Notes: a model not told the origin generated them from the sequence alone. A stretch of DNA of 64,000 nucleotides from JAJPHI01 sp035541875 (GCA_035541875.1 DATKML010000024.1:1-64000); one strand, 5' to 3'. Counted from the stretch's first letter, positions 51,415-59,508 are shown. Translations and numbers: made by a program.

Positions 51415-51500
51415 GGCCAGCGACTGGGCACTGGCATCAAAAAGCCTTTGACTTTATTGAGGTTTTTCGGCGTTATCGGTTTTGATGGCCGATGTACTGT
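51415..51500 (+). repeat. Diverged inverted copy of the 45.2-45.3 kb region
   Basis: GGCCAGCGACTGGGCACTGG, followed by AAAAAGCC, GAGGTTTTTCGG and GGCCGATG, pairs in order with the minus strand of 45231-45330. See that entry. It lies between terS and the acyl-CoA dehydrogenase fragment and holds no gene. Confidence 0.5.
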
Positions 51501-51564
51501 TGAACGGGGCTTTGACAAGATAGCCGGACCCCACAAATCCTCTGATTGCGCCATTCTCCCGTTC

Positions 51565-51741
51565 ATGAAGCAGCATCACACCGAGCGCGAACAGCGCTTT
51601 CTCGATCTTGCTAGTACCCTAGCCAACGAGTTCGCGCCTCGCTCCGCCAAGTACGATACCGAAGAAGCTTTTCCCTTAGAGAATTACGCCCAGTTGAGAA
51701 TCTCTTCATTGACTCGGGTTGTTCATTCATGCCAGATCTGA
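51565..51741 (+). pseudogene. Acyl-CoA dehydrogenase N-terminal fragment
   Basis: From an ATG at 51565 the frame reads MKQHHTEREQRFLDLASTLA, then NEFAPRSAKYDTEEAFPLEN and YAQLR, the usual first helix of acyl-CoA dehydrogenases. After about 48 residues similarity stops and the frame ends at 51741. No remaining domains are nearby. A truncated chromosomal gene carried in the element or left by an earlier insertion. Confidence 0.6.
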
Positions 51742-51789
51742 TGCCGCTAGTCTTTACGTACTCCCGTTCGCTGCGAGAGGAGGATTCTA

Positions 51790-52326
51790 ATGAGCCCGGA
51801 AACCATTCACGACAAGTTACGGCTCTACCCCGTGATTGCGTCAATAGTCTTCTTCTGCTTGGTAAAGTCGGCGTTTGCGGCCGGGCCCGTAACGTCGCCA
51901 TTCACTGCTACAGGTTCTGGCGTGAGTGCGGGCGCTCTAAGCACATGTTCACAGTGCACTACTGGCCACACGTGTATATGCGTGCCTCTTAGCGGTACGG
52001 GCAAAGCTAGCGTGATTGGCACAGTGAATTGGACGACAACGGTGGTTCTCGACGAAACCAACCCAGAGGCAGGTGACTGCATCGATACGTACGGCACGGT
52101 AACGCTAACGGCCAAGAGCAGCTCCAAAAACGCTCTTTCGATAGATTATCATGGTTTTGAGTGCTCGGTAGGCACCAATTACACCCTCAACGGAACGTAC
52201 GTGATCAATCCCGCCAACTCTACGGGAAAATTCCTAAACTACAAAGGCTCGGGGAACCTAGCCGGCAGCGAGGATTCCAACAGCGACATTTTGGGTAACC
52301 TAAGCGGTACAATCCAAACGCCGTAA
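51790..52326 (+). CDS. Secreted Thr/Ser-rich protein of unknown function
   Basis: A 178-residue protein with a signal peptide (LYPVIASIVFFCLVKSAFA) and a beta-rich mature part containing CSQCTTGHTCICVPLSG, DCIDTYGTVTL and FECSVGTNYTLNG; the Cys residues suggest disulfides. The start has AGGAGGATTCTA upstream. A strong terminator follows. It looks like a lysogenic-conversion-type (moron) gene: own promoter and terminator, plus strand, unrelated to neighbours. Family not recognised. Confidence 0.75.
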   Translation: MSPETIHDKLRLYPVIASIVFFCLVKSAFAAGPVTSPFTATGSGVSAGALSTCSQCTTGHTCICVPLSGTGKASVIGTVNWTTTVVLDETNPEAGDCIDTYGTVTLTAKSSSKNALSIDYHGFECSVGTNYTLNGTYVINPANSTGKFLNYKGSGNLAGSEDSNSDILGNLSGTIQTP

Positions 52327-52350
52327 ACCCATCCACCCACCGAGCAAAAG

Positions 52351-52386
52351 CGTAAGCCGCGCTACCGATGGGCGCGGCTTACTTTC
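52351..52386 (+). terminator. Rho-independent terminator after the secreted protein gene
   Basis: GTAAGCCGCGC (52351-52361) pairs exactly with GCGCGGCTTAC (52371-52381), followed by TTTCTT. It ends the transcript 25 bases beyond the stop at 52326. Confidence 0.9.
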
Positions 52387-52770
52387 TTATGAACACAACG
52401 CCGGAGCCGAGTCGCTGCTCCTGTACCATAGCCAGCGCGCGCCAAGATTTTCACCTGAGTCAAAAACGGAGTCGACAAACTTGGTAGTTGCTAAGTACGG
52501 CTTTTCTATAATCGTGATCGAAAACTGCCAAATCGTCCCTTCGTCCAGCGCGTCCATCAACTTATTGGCTATCTCCGCGACTTTCGACGCGGGCTGAATC
52601 TCGTTCGCATGTATTTCGGGCACTCCGAGCTCGGCCCTATAACCGTTCAGAACGGAACTGACGATTGGCTCGATATCGTCAACTGACAGAATCGCTCCTT
52701 GGCGATAGAAGGCAGGAGGAGCAAAGATGTTCTTCCCGCTGTGCCCACTCTCGTCCGCGTAAATGTGCAT
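52387..52770 (-). pseudogene. DUF3800 protein, C-terminally truncated
   Basis: A 127-residue frame starting MHIYADESGHSGKNIFAPPA, the DESG start of DUF3800 proteins, and reaching KFVDSVFDSGENLGARWLWY before ending in unrelated residues. DUF3800 proteins are usually 220-400 residues with further conserved acidic residues; these are missing here because the stop lies against the terminator of the convergent gene. The family has a predicted RNase H-like fold and occurs in mobile elements. Confidence 0.68.
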
Positions 52771-53203
52771 TAAGGTCCTCTAAAAACGAACTGAATTCAA
52801 AATGATCGGCCATTGGAGCTGGGCCCGTTAGTAACCTATTGGGCGCTCCTCCCCAAGCAAGGCTGAGAATTAGCGCTTCCGTGCCGTCAAGGAGCCGGAT
52901 CCGATACGTCCTCTCGGTCGTGGTAGCGCTTGAGATAGATCAGTACGTCTTGGTGAACGCGAGTGACGCCTTTACCCTTACGCTTGATAAGCGCGGCCGC
53001 CCTCATCGGTGCTGACAAAAAAGCCGTCGCCAAAGTTGATACCTGAACAAGCTCGCAACCTGCGAGCATAAAATTCACCCGCATTTCGACTTCGCGCTTT
53101 TCGACTTCGGGCTTGGGGAATTTGTAGGGACGACGCCCCTAAGGGTAATAGAAACTCGATTTTCCTCCATCCCTGACGCTACAGTTCTGTCTAGGAGATT
53201 AAC
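52771..53203. other. 433-base gap before the excisionase gene
   Basis: No supported gene. A minus-strand frame at 52887-53084 (65 residues, MRVNFMLAGCELVQVSTLAT) has no recognised motif and no good ribosome site. The end of the gap, with AGGAG before the ATG at 53204, is the leader of the xis-int operon; no clear -35/-10 pair or operator could be picked out with confidence. Confidence 0.4.
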
Positions 53204-53620
53204 ATGAAGCTAGCGCTGATTCACAATCGCGACGATCAAGGGTATTGCCGGGCATGCGAAGCCCTATCCGAGGCGTTCGGTGTCGGATTCTGCCGAACCG
53301 ATGGATCGCACGTCAGGTTAACCGAGCTGGTTGCCGAATCCGATCTCGCGCAAACCCTATGCAATGAAACCCGGCTGATGGCAATCCTACGGCTAACCTC
53401 GCTCGCCTCGAATCTGGCCGCCGGGATGGCCGAGGATCAGCCTCGATCATCGGAACCCGCGCCCCTGATCGATGCAGCGCAAATGGCGAAGCACCTGAAC
53501 TTACCGGAGTCGTGGGTGCGTAGCGAACAGCGCGCAGGGCGAATTCCGTTTGTCCAAGCCGGGCGATACGTGCGTTTCAACGCCGCCGAGGTTGAGGCGG
53601 CCATCCGGCAGCGGAGCTAA
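53204..53620 (+). CDS. Excisionase-like protein with C-terminal winged HTH
   Basis: A 138-residue protein starting MKLALIHNRDDQGYCRACEA, with a C-terminal MerR/excisionase helix-turn-helix (IDAAQMAKHLNLPESWVRSE and QAGRYVRFNAAEVEAAIRQR). The N-terminal half has a small Cys-containing part of unknown role. It ends four bases before the integrase start, so they form a xis-int operon. Such proteins bend attachment-site DNA or regulate integrase expression. Confidence 0.75.
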   Translation: MKLALIHNRDDQGYCRACEALSEAFGVGFCRTDGSHVRLTELVAESDLAQTLCNETRLMAILRLTSLASNLAAGMAEDQPRSSEPAPLIDAAQMAKHLNLPESWVRSEQRAGRIPFVQAGRYVRFNAAEVEAAIRQRS

Positions 53621-53624
53621 CCAA

Positions 53625-54860
53625 ATGGCAAAGATCCAAAAACATCACGGCGACGGATGCGATCAGAAGAATTGCGACTGCCCGTACAGGCTCGATTATT
53701 GACCGCTCGGTATGAACGGCCCACGCAAACGGATCGAGTTCCCCACGAAGAAGGCTGCCGAGAAGTTCCTTGCGGAGACGGCACACAAGGCATCACGGGG
53801 CGAATACATCGATCCCGGCAAGGTGCCACTATTCACCGTGGTGGCGGAGCAATGGTTTCGCTCCAAGGTAGATTTCCGGCCGTCTCACGTTGTCGATCTC
53901 CGAGGCCGCCTCGACAAGCATTTGATCCCGGCGTTCGGATCGCGGCGGCTCGATGAGATCCGTGTGATTGATATCGAGAAGCTCCGAGATGATCTACGCG
54001 ACAACGGTCACGCGCGCACCACGGTTAACCGCGCTGTCCAGATCGTGAACGCTATCTTCAAGTTGGCTATTCGGCAGGGGCGTTGCGCTATCAATCCAAC
54101 GGAGCGGGTAGATCGGATCAAACAAACCGCAGCCGAGATCCGGCTCGACGACGATGGCGACGATCCGACGCCGGATGACATCCTGAACCCGGACGAGATT
54201 CGACGGTTGCTCGACGCTGCTATTCCGGGGTTTGATCGCAGGTTGTTCATGATGGCCTTCGTTTCCGGTGCACGCCAAGGCGAACTATTCGCGCTTCAAT
54301 GGACGGACATCGAGCTGCCCAAGGACGGCAGCGCAGCAGGGCGGATGCACATCAGGCGCACACTATCGTGGAGCCACCCCAAGGGCGAATCGCCGCGCCC
54401 ACGATTCTATCCACCCAAAACCAAGGCAGGCCTACGATCCATCGAGATCCCACCTGGATTAGTTGCGGCCCTGAAGCGCTGGAAGCTCCAATGCCCGGCG
54501 TCGCCTATCGGGCTTGTGTTCCCACGATCAGATGGGCAGCCTATGTACCGTGAATTTATGCTCCGTCGGCGTTTCTATCCGGCCCTCAACCGCGCGCGCT
54601 TGCGCCGCGTTCGATTCCATTCCCTGCGCCATTCATGCGCGTCCGCTATGATCGCGGCAGGGGCGTCGATCACCGAGGTCCAGCATCATCTCGGACACGC
54701 ATCCCCGGCTATGACGCTGGGCACCTATTCCCATTGGTTCCGAAACGCCGAGGGTAGCGGGGCGGTCCAGCGCTTGAGCCGGATGGTCGCCGAGGGGAAC
54801 TGGGCAGAAACTGGGCACTTGAATGAATCGGATTCTGCCGAAGAGGCGGTTTCAGCTTGA
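53625..54860 (+). CDS. Tyrosine recombinase (integrase) with an in-frame TGA near its N-terminus
   Basis: Catalyses site-specific integration at tRNA-Val. The ATG at 53625 starts MAKIQKHHGDGCDQKNCDCP, YRLDY, then TGA at 53700-53702; the same frame resumes with PLGMNGPRKRIEFPTKKAAE. Similar integrases have this N-terminal Cys-rich arm region continuous, so the TGA is inside the coding region. A restart at the ATG at 53712 gives 382 residues and leaves the core-binding and catalytic domains whole: Arg in FVSGARQGELFALQWTDI, HSLRHSCASAMIAAG (HxxR), HHLGHASPAMTLGTYSHW (His and Tyr nucleophile). Loss of the arm-binding part could weaken but not abolish activity. It lies 36 bases from attR. Confidence 0.85.
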
Positions 54861-54896
54861 AAAAAGCCTCGATAAATCGGAGGCTTAGCTGACTCG

Positions 54897-54935
54897 ACGG
54901 GCGGTTAGCTCAGCGGTAGAGCATCGGCCTTACAA
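54897..54935 (+). other. attR: right copy of the 39-bp core
   Basis: Identical to 43374-43412, from ACGGGCGG to CCTTACAA. It is contained in the intact tRNA-Val gene, which therefore stays functional after integration. Confidence 0.9.
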
Positions 54936-54973
54936 GCCGAGGGTCGCAGGTTCGAAACCTGCACCGCCCACCA
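54899..54973 (+). tRNA. tRNA-Val (anticodon TAC)
   Basis: Cloverleaf seen by eye: acceptor GGGCGGT (54899-54905) pairs with ACCGCCC (54963-54969); D arm GCTCAGCGGTAGAGC; anticodon arm TCGGC-CTTACAA-GCCGA with TAC in the loop; T arm GCAGG-TTCGAAA-CCTGC. Discriminator A is followed by an encoded CCA. It is the integration site of the element. Confidence 0.96.
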
Positions 54974-55186
54974 ATAATCGATACGGTCTGTTGTCGGCAG
55001 AGCGGACGCAGCGCGTCTAGCCAACGATCCACGATAACCGGGACTGGCGCGCCTCACCTAGAACGCGCCGCGCCTTCAAGCGGAGACCGCGATCGCGCGG
55101 TTGATATGCACCTGCCGCATCGACGTATCAGGCAACCCCTCTAAACAATTTGAAACCTAGACCCGAACCGACTACTAGTTCGGATT

Positions 55187-56254
55187 ATGAGATTCGGACT
55201 TAATTGCCCAGCGCGTATCGATTCCTGGAAAGACATGACGGTGGCCGAGGATCTCGGTTTCACGAGTGTCTGGTTTTACGATTCGCAGATGCTCTACAGC
55301 GACATCTACTCGACGATGACGCTGGTTGCTGAGCACACGAAGCACATCAAGATTGGCACGGGAATCGTCGTGCCCAGCAATCGTATCGCGCCGGTCACTG
55401 CGCACTCGATCGCGACCATCAACCAGCTTGCGCCGGGGCGTGTGATCCTCGGGATCGGTACGGGCTTTACCGGCAGGAACATGATGGGTCTGCCGCCCGT
55501 CAAACTGGACGATCTGCGTGAGCACGTGCGTATCTGCCGGGCACTGCTGCGCGGCGAAGATGTGCTTTTCCGTGAGGGCAAGCGGGAGCGCTGGATTCGT
55601 TTCATGCATCCGAATCATGGGTACATCAACCTTCAAGACAACATCCCTATCGCGATCGCGGCGCAAGGCCCCAAGGCTCTCGCGCTTGCCGGTGAGATTG
55701 GCGATGGCTGGATGGCTCCGGTGGCCGGGGTCGAGGAATTCAAACAGAACATCGGGGTTGTGAAGGCCGCGGCCAAGCGTGCCGGCAACAATGCGCCGAA
55801 TTTCAGCACCACGATGTTCGCGGCTGCCTGCGTACTAAAGCCGGGCGAAGCGCTAACCTCAGCCCGTGTGATCAGCCAGATGGGCCCGATGGCCGCAGTC
55901 GCACTGCACGCGTTATGGGAAACTTCCGCGGTAGCCGCACAGCTTCCCGCATCGCTGCAGTCGATTTACGAAAAGTATCGCGACGAATATGTCGCCAAGC
56001 TCGACGTGCCTGCCGATCGTCGCTACCTGAAAGTCCATGAGGGCCACACGATCTACGTTAAGCCCGGCGAAGAACGCTATCTGACTGCCGAAGTGATCGG
56101 CGCTTTCAGCATGACGGCGCCGCGCGACGAGTTAATCGAACGTATCAAGAAGTTAGAAGCGGCAGGGATGGAAGAGATTTCGTTCAGCATCCCCAACGAC
56201 GGCGCCCGCGAACGAATCGAGGAGCTCGGACGCGAGATCGTAGCGCATTACTAG
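55187..56254 (+). CDS. LLM-class flavin- or F420-dependent oxidoreductase
   Basis: Luciferase-like monooxygenase-fold enzyme, 355 residues. The N-terminus MRFGLNCPARIDSWKDMTVA, the strand WFYDSQMLYSDIYSTMTLVA, GTGIVVPSNRIAPVTAHSIA and LGIGTGFTGRNMMGLPPVKL resemble the F420-dependent methylene-tetrahydromethanopterin reductase-like subgroup rather than true luciferases. The cofactor (F420 or FMN) cannot be decided. It is the first chromosomal gene right of the element and converges on the lytic transglycosylase gene. Confidence 0.9.
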   Translation: MRFGLNCPARIDSWKDMTVAEDLGFTSVWFYDSQMLYSDIYSTMTLVAEHTKHIKIGTGIVVPSNRIAPVTAHSIATINQLAPGRVILGIGTGFTGRNMMGLPPVKLDDLREHVRICRALLRGEDVLFREGKRERWIRFMHPNHGYINLQDNIPIAIAAQGPKALALAGEIGDGWMAPVAGVEEFKQNIGVVKAAAKRAGNNAPNFSTTMFAAACVLKPGEALTSARVISQMGPMAAVALHALWETSAVAAQLPASLQSIYEKYRDEYVAKLDVPADRRYLKVHEGHTIYVKPGEERYLTAEVIGAFSMTAPRDELIERIKKLEAAGMEEISFSIPNDGARERIEELGREIVAHY

Positions 56255-56263
56255 CCGACTCGT

Positions 56264-58243
56264 TCAGTCGCGGCGACCGTGATTCCAAGCCGCGGCGCAG
56301 GAGAGAATATCGAAGGATTGTCCCTGCTGCATCGGTCCAATCTTCTCGGCAAAGCCCTCGTCGGCGGCACGTGCGTCAGCGTTGCCTCCATGATGGACCC
56401 AGCGACCATATGCGGCAGGTCCGCCGTTGTAGGCCGAATAGACTGATCGCGCCAGGGCGCGCTGATCCGTTGGGGAGCCGCCCGATCGATTCGGCGCATT
56501 GAGCAGCAGGCGTTCCAGGATGCCGGTGCCGGCACTGGCGTTGTAGACGATGTCCCACTTGAGTCGCGGCAGGCTATAGAAGCCCCGCCAGACGTATTTG
56601 TTGACCTGCATGAGGCCGATATCGCCGCTTGCCGATTCAAGGAACATCACGCGCTGCTTGCGAATTTCGAATTGGCGCCAACAGCTTTCTTGCCACGCCG
56701 TGGTTTTGACCAGTAGCGGCATGATCGATGCTTTGCCGTTCTGGCCGGGATCATTCACGTCGCTAGCAACCAGCGTAAGGAGCTGATTCAGCGCTACCCG
56801 ATAGCGTGAGGCGTTGCAGTCGTTTACCACGGTGCGATGAAGGTCGTGGCCGAGTTGTCGCAACGTGCCCTGCGATCCGGTGGCGGCGGCCTCAGCTGTC
56901 TTTGCGTCTAGCAGGGACACAAGCCGATCCAACAGTCTGAGCAGGTGCGATCGATCGGTGCTGCTCAGAGGCTGCGGAGAGGGTGACGGAAGGGACGAAC
57001 TAGTCGGTGTTGGTGACGGCGGCTCCTCGTCGGAGCTATCGAGCGGCTCATCGCTCTCAAGCGGTGGCGCAATACCAAGGAGAGTTCGCAGTTCGGGGTC
57101 TTCCTCGAAGTTGTAGATGAGCGGATCGGCACTAATCTGCGGTGCCATAATCCGTGCGAGGCGTCGAAGATCTTCGGCCGAGATATGGATTCCCAAGACC
57201 GGTGCCGCCTGATCGAGAGCAAAGAGCGCGTCACCCGCCGATATGAACGAGAGGAATTCGAGCGTGCGATCACCGATAGCACCGCGCGCGGCAGCCTCTT
57301 CGATAATATCGCGTAGGCGTGTCCATTCATCGAGGAAGAGCAACCGCACCGGATCTGGCCCACTCGCGGGCTGAGTGAGGGCGTCTACCAACCGCTGACG
57401 GCTGTCGAGGAGGACATCGAGCAGCTTCTGGCGAACGCTCGGATCGGGCACGGCCGTCGCAAACTGCTTGATTGCAAAGACCAGAAAGCTGTCCCAGTTC
57501 TGCAGAGCCGTCTGCCATTGCTGCGCAGCAGCTGCAGCGGCCGCTTCCCCCGAAGGAGCAGTTGCCCCAACGGTCGGAAGCTCGGGAACCTGCATCTGAA
57601 GCGTGATACGCATCCCTGTATCGCTTGGGATGACCGGACCGGCGGGCTTGAGGGTCGCGATTGCCTGCCTGACTCGCGCCGCATCATCAGTGTTAGCCGT
57701 TCCGAACTGGGCAAGCTGCCCGAGCTGTCTCACGGATGGTGCTAGGTCATAGGAGAAAGTCTGAATCGCCGGGATAAAGTTCTGCTTGATCAGATCGAAG
57801 CCGTGTCCGATCAGTGCGCTTTTCTGATGCTGACTATTGAATAAATTGATGTCGGTGACTCGCAGCTTAAGGGCGAGAGCGCTCATGTAGGGGTCGAGTG
57901 AGGCCTCGATAATGCCCGTCCAATCAATCGGGCCAACGCAGTGATCGCCGACCGGGAAGCCCAAGACCAGCTTGCCATCAGCCTCGAGCTTGGTACCGCT
58001 GCCTTCCCGGCTGAAACGCGGATTCGTCGCGTCGAGGTATTGGCAATCGTTGCCGCCTTCCCACAGCCTCGCTCGGCCTCCGGGTTGCGTGAAAACGGTG
58101 GCCTTCATTGCCGCATCGAGGGTGAGGTAGTTGAGATTGAGGGGTAGCTGGATCGTCGCCGCGCGCGTCGATGAAGCGAGCACGAGCATTACCGTCACAC
58201 ACAAGGCGAGCCATGGCCATCGACGACATTTCCGCTCCCGCAT
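56264..58243 (-). CDS. Exported lytic transglycosylase with a large N-terminal domain
   Basis: A 659-residue exported protein with signal peptide (LALCVTVMLVLASSTRAA). The C-terminal 140 residues are a SLT domain: TAWQESCWRQFE with the catalytic Glu (about residue 518), SGDIGLMQVNKYVWRGFY, YNASAGTGILERLLL, VYSAYNGGPAAYGRW. It cleaves peptidoglycan glycan strands to anhydro-muropeptides. The N-terminal 450 residues are unrelated to known SLT partners, with helical segments and a Pro/Ser linker (SPTPTSSSLPSPSPQPLSST). The start is the first ATG after a clean signal sequence. Confidence 0.85.
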   Translation of the reverse strand: MRERKCRRWPWLALCVTVMLVLASSTRAATIQLPLNLNYLTLDAAMKATVFTQPGGRARLWEGGNDCQYLDATNPRFSREGSGTKLEADGKLVLGFPVGDHCVGPIDWTGIIEASLDPYMSALALKLRVTDINLFNSQHQKSALIGHGFDLIKQNFIPAIQTFSYDLAPSVRQLGQLAQFGTANTDDAARVRQAIATLKPAGPVIPSDTGMRITLQMQVPELPTVGATAPSGEAAAAAAAQQWQTALQNWDSFLVFAIKQFATAVPDPSVRQKLLDVLLDSRQRLVDALTQPASGPDPVRLLFLDEWTRLRDIIEEAAARGAIGDRTLEFLSFISAGDALFALDQAAPVLGIHISAEDLRRLARIMAPQISADPLIYNFEEDPELRTLLGIAPPLESDEPLDSSDEEPPSPTPTSSSLPSPSPQPLSSTDRSHLLRLLDRLVSLLDAKTAEAAATGSQGTLRQLGHDLHRTVVNDCNASRYRVALNQLLTLVASDVNDPGQNGKASIMPLLVKTTAWQESCWRQFEIRKQRVMFLESASGDIGLMQVNKYVWRGFYSLPRLKWDIVYNASAGTGILERLLLNAPNRSGGSPTDQRALARSVYSAYNGGPAAYGRWVHHGGNADARAADEGFAEKIGPMQQGQSFDILSCAAAWNHGRRD

Positions 58244-58317
58244 GATCCGCCTCCAACGCCAACCCCGACTCTCGGATCATGATAACAGTGACCGTCGCTC
58301 GATGCCTTTCGAGATCC

Positions 58318-58350
58318 CTCTCCCTTGATAGGCGAGGGCGAAGCGACGAA
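58318..58350. repeat. CCCTCTCCC-type dispersed element, copy 3
   Basis: The sequence CCCTCTCCCTTGATAGGCGA followed by GGGCGAAGC is an imperfect inverted repeat of the family seen at 23.96 and 33.42 kb. It lies between the transglycosylase gene and the HpaB-like fragment. No gene. Confidence 0.6.
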
Positions 58351-58382
58351 GCCGCAGGCTCGTCGCGCGGGTGAGAGTACGC

Positions 58383-58490
58383 TCACTGGCCGAGGATCGA
58401 ATCGCCCGGCAGGTCGCCGATCTGCTGACCCTCGAAGTAGGTCGTTCGTCCATCAGCCAGGCTTCGCTTGTACTGCTCCCCAGTCAGCAT
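58383..58490 (-). pseudogene. N-terminal fragment of a 4-hydroxyphenylacetate 3-hydroxylase (HpaB)-family gene
   Basis: From an ATG at 58490 with GGAGGCGACG before it, 35 codons read MLTGEQYKRSLADGRTTYFE and GQQIGDLPGDSILGQ then TGA. This matches the first 35 residues of the HpaB/4-hydroxybutyryl-CoA dehydratase family (typically MLTGEEY..SL.DGR..Y..G). The remaining 450 residues are absent; the repeat at 58.32 kb follows immediately. A truncated relic with its ribosome site intact. Confidence 0.7.
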
Positions 58491-58723
58491 CGTCGCCTCC
58501 TAATCGCGCTCTCGATTCGTAGGAGCGAACCAGAACCGAGTCGAGGTTGCAAGGCTCGGAACCTCAACGACGCGATCCTCAGGCGGACGGACATCGCGCC
58601 GTCTAGGTCAATCGCCTTGAGGGCTAGCGCATTCGGCGAAAAGGTACGGCAAACCGCGTCAATGTATCGCTGTCGCATCCTACCGTCTTCAGGGATCGTG
58701 AGTGCTCCCTCTACCTTTTCTCA

Positions 58724-58740
58724 CTGACGCCAAGCGTCAG
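58724..58740 (+). promoter_or_regulatory. Small hairpin at the ribosome site of the hydroxylase gene
   Basis: CTGACGC and GCGTCAG form a seven-pair stem with loop CAA; its last bases are the start of the AGGAGG ribosome site (58739-58744) before the GTG at 58751. Folding could lower translation. No ligand-binding structure is visible. Confidence 0.4.
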
Positions 58741-58750
58741 GAGGAAAACG

Positions 58751-59311
58751 GTGAGCGCAAAACTTCTCATCTACTCGATCGTTGCGATTAGCAGTCATTG
58801 GATTGCGGCTTTCGTGCAAGCCTTTTTGCATCGATTACTCGGTCACAATCGAATCGGCGGCCCACTTTGCTCGACCCATACGGGTTCGCATCACGCGATT
58901 TACTCGGGCGAAAAACTCTCCGCGAGCGCCTATAGCGTCGACGAAAAGAGCCTGACCGCTGCGTATTTGGCACCGGCCCTAATTATCGGAGTCGTGGCTT
59001 ATTGGGCGCTGCCGTGGCGCATTTTTCTCATCGGGTCAGTTGCGTTGACGGCTTCTTACATCGCGCATGTTTATGTTCATACGCATTACCATCTCGACCA
59101 GACGCCGCTTGCGCGATGGGGATGGTTTCGGCGGCGACGCGTTCTCCATTTCGTCCATCATCAGGACGGCCACAAGAATTTTGCGATTCTGAGTTTCGGA
59201 TGCGATCGCCTGATGGGCACCTACCGCGACCCGGATCCGATAGTTTCTCGGTCGAGTAGGCTCTCGTCGTCACGGAAGGCGAGTTCTCGATCGCTCAAGG
59301 AGACCTGCTAG
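58751..59311 (+). CDS. Fatty acid hydroxylase/sterol desaturase-superfamily membrane protein
   Basis: A 186-residue membrane protein, GTG start with AGGAGG. The diiron His clusters of the superfamily are seen: HRLLGH, HTGSHH, HVYVHTHYH and HFVHHQDGHKNF. About four membrane helices (YLAPALIIGVVAYWALPW is one). The enzymes use O2 to hydroxylate or desaturate lipids. The C-terminal 25 residues (SRSSRLSSSRKASSRSLKE) are low complexity and may not be native. Substrate unknown. Confidence 0.82.
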   Translation: MSAKLLIYSIVAISSHWIAAFVQAFLHRLLGHNRIGGPLCSTHTGSHHAIYSGEKLSASAYSVDEKSLTAAYLAPALIIGVVAYWALPWRIFLIGSVALTASYIAHVYVHTHYHLDQTPLARWGWFRRRRVLHFVHHQDGHKNFAILSFGCDRLMGTYRDPDPIVSRSSRLSSSRKASSRSLKETC

Positions 59312-59387
59312 AGGCTTTCTTCTAAGGCTCGATAGCGTCGATCGCAATCGTTCCATCGAAGCTGGTTGTCGAGCATCACAGGAGCGT

Positions 59388-59508
59388 GATGTCATTCTGA
59401 GCCCTTCGGCTGCGCTCAGGATAAGCTCCGCGAAGAATCTCGGTTACCACTAGACTCGACGCCCTTTCGGGATTCTTCGCTCCGGCGGCCTCCGCTCAGA
59501 ATGACATC
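59388..59508. repeat. Nested inverted repeat of the GTCATTCTGAGC family
   Basis: GATGTCATTCTGAGC (59388-59402) and GCTCAGAATGACATC (59494-59508) are exact inverted repeats; inside, GCGAAGAATC (59430-59439) and GATTCTTCGC (59471-59480) form a second exact pair. It lies between the hydroxylase and serS genes. A related half-copy is at 21.45 kb. No coding content. Confidence 0.75.

Larger units (their letters stand above)
43374..54935. mobile_element. 11.5-kb integrated element in tRNA-Val with terminase genes but no capsid genes
   Basis: Bounded by a 39-bp exact direct repeat (43374-43412 and 54897-54935) consisting of the 5' half of tRNA-Val through the anticodon loop. The intact tRNA and the tyrosine recombinase are at the right end, the usual arrangement for tRNA-targeting integrases. 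Contents: excisionase-like protein, integrase, P27-type TerS, TerL, AlpA-like regulator, several small phage-like genes, a split PLP enzyme, a lipoprotein, a secreted protein, a TIGR02391/Ymh protein, a glycosylase-like pseudogene and fragments of chromosomal-type genes. No portal, protease, capsid, tail or replication gene is recognisable. It is best described as a defective prophage or satellite-like element. Boundaries are firm; mobility today is doubtful because the integrase frame carries a stop. Confidence 0.88.

Noticed and set aside
52887..53084. 65-codon minus-strand frame before the excisionase gene
   Set aside because: No motif, weak start and an unusual composition; kept only as a remark in the gap entry.
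58371..58727. 118-codon plus-strand frame between the transglycosylase and hydroxylase genes
   Set aside because: It covers a dispersed repeat and the antisense of the HpaB-like fragment; no ribosome site and no family.
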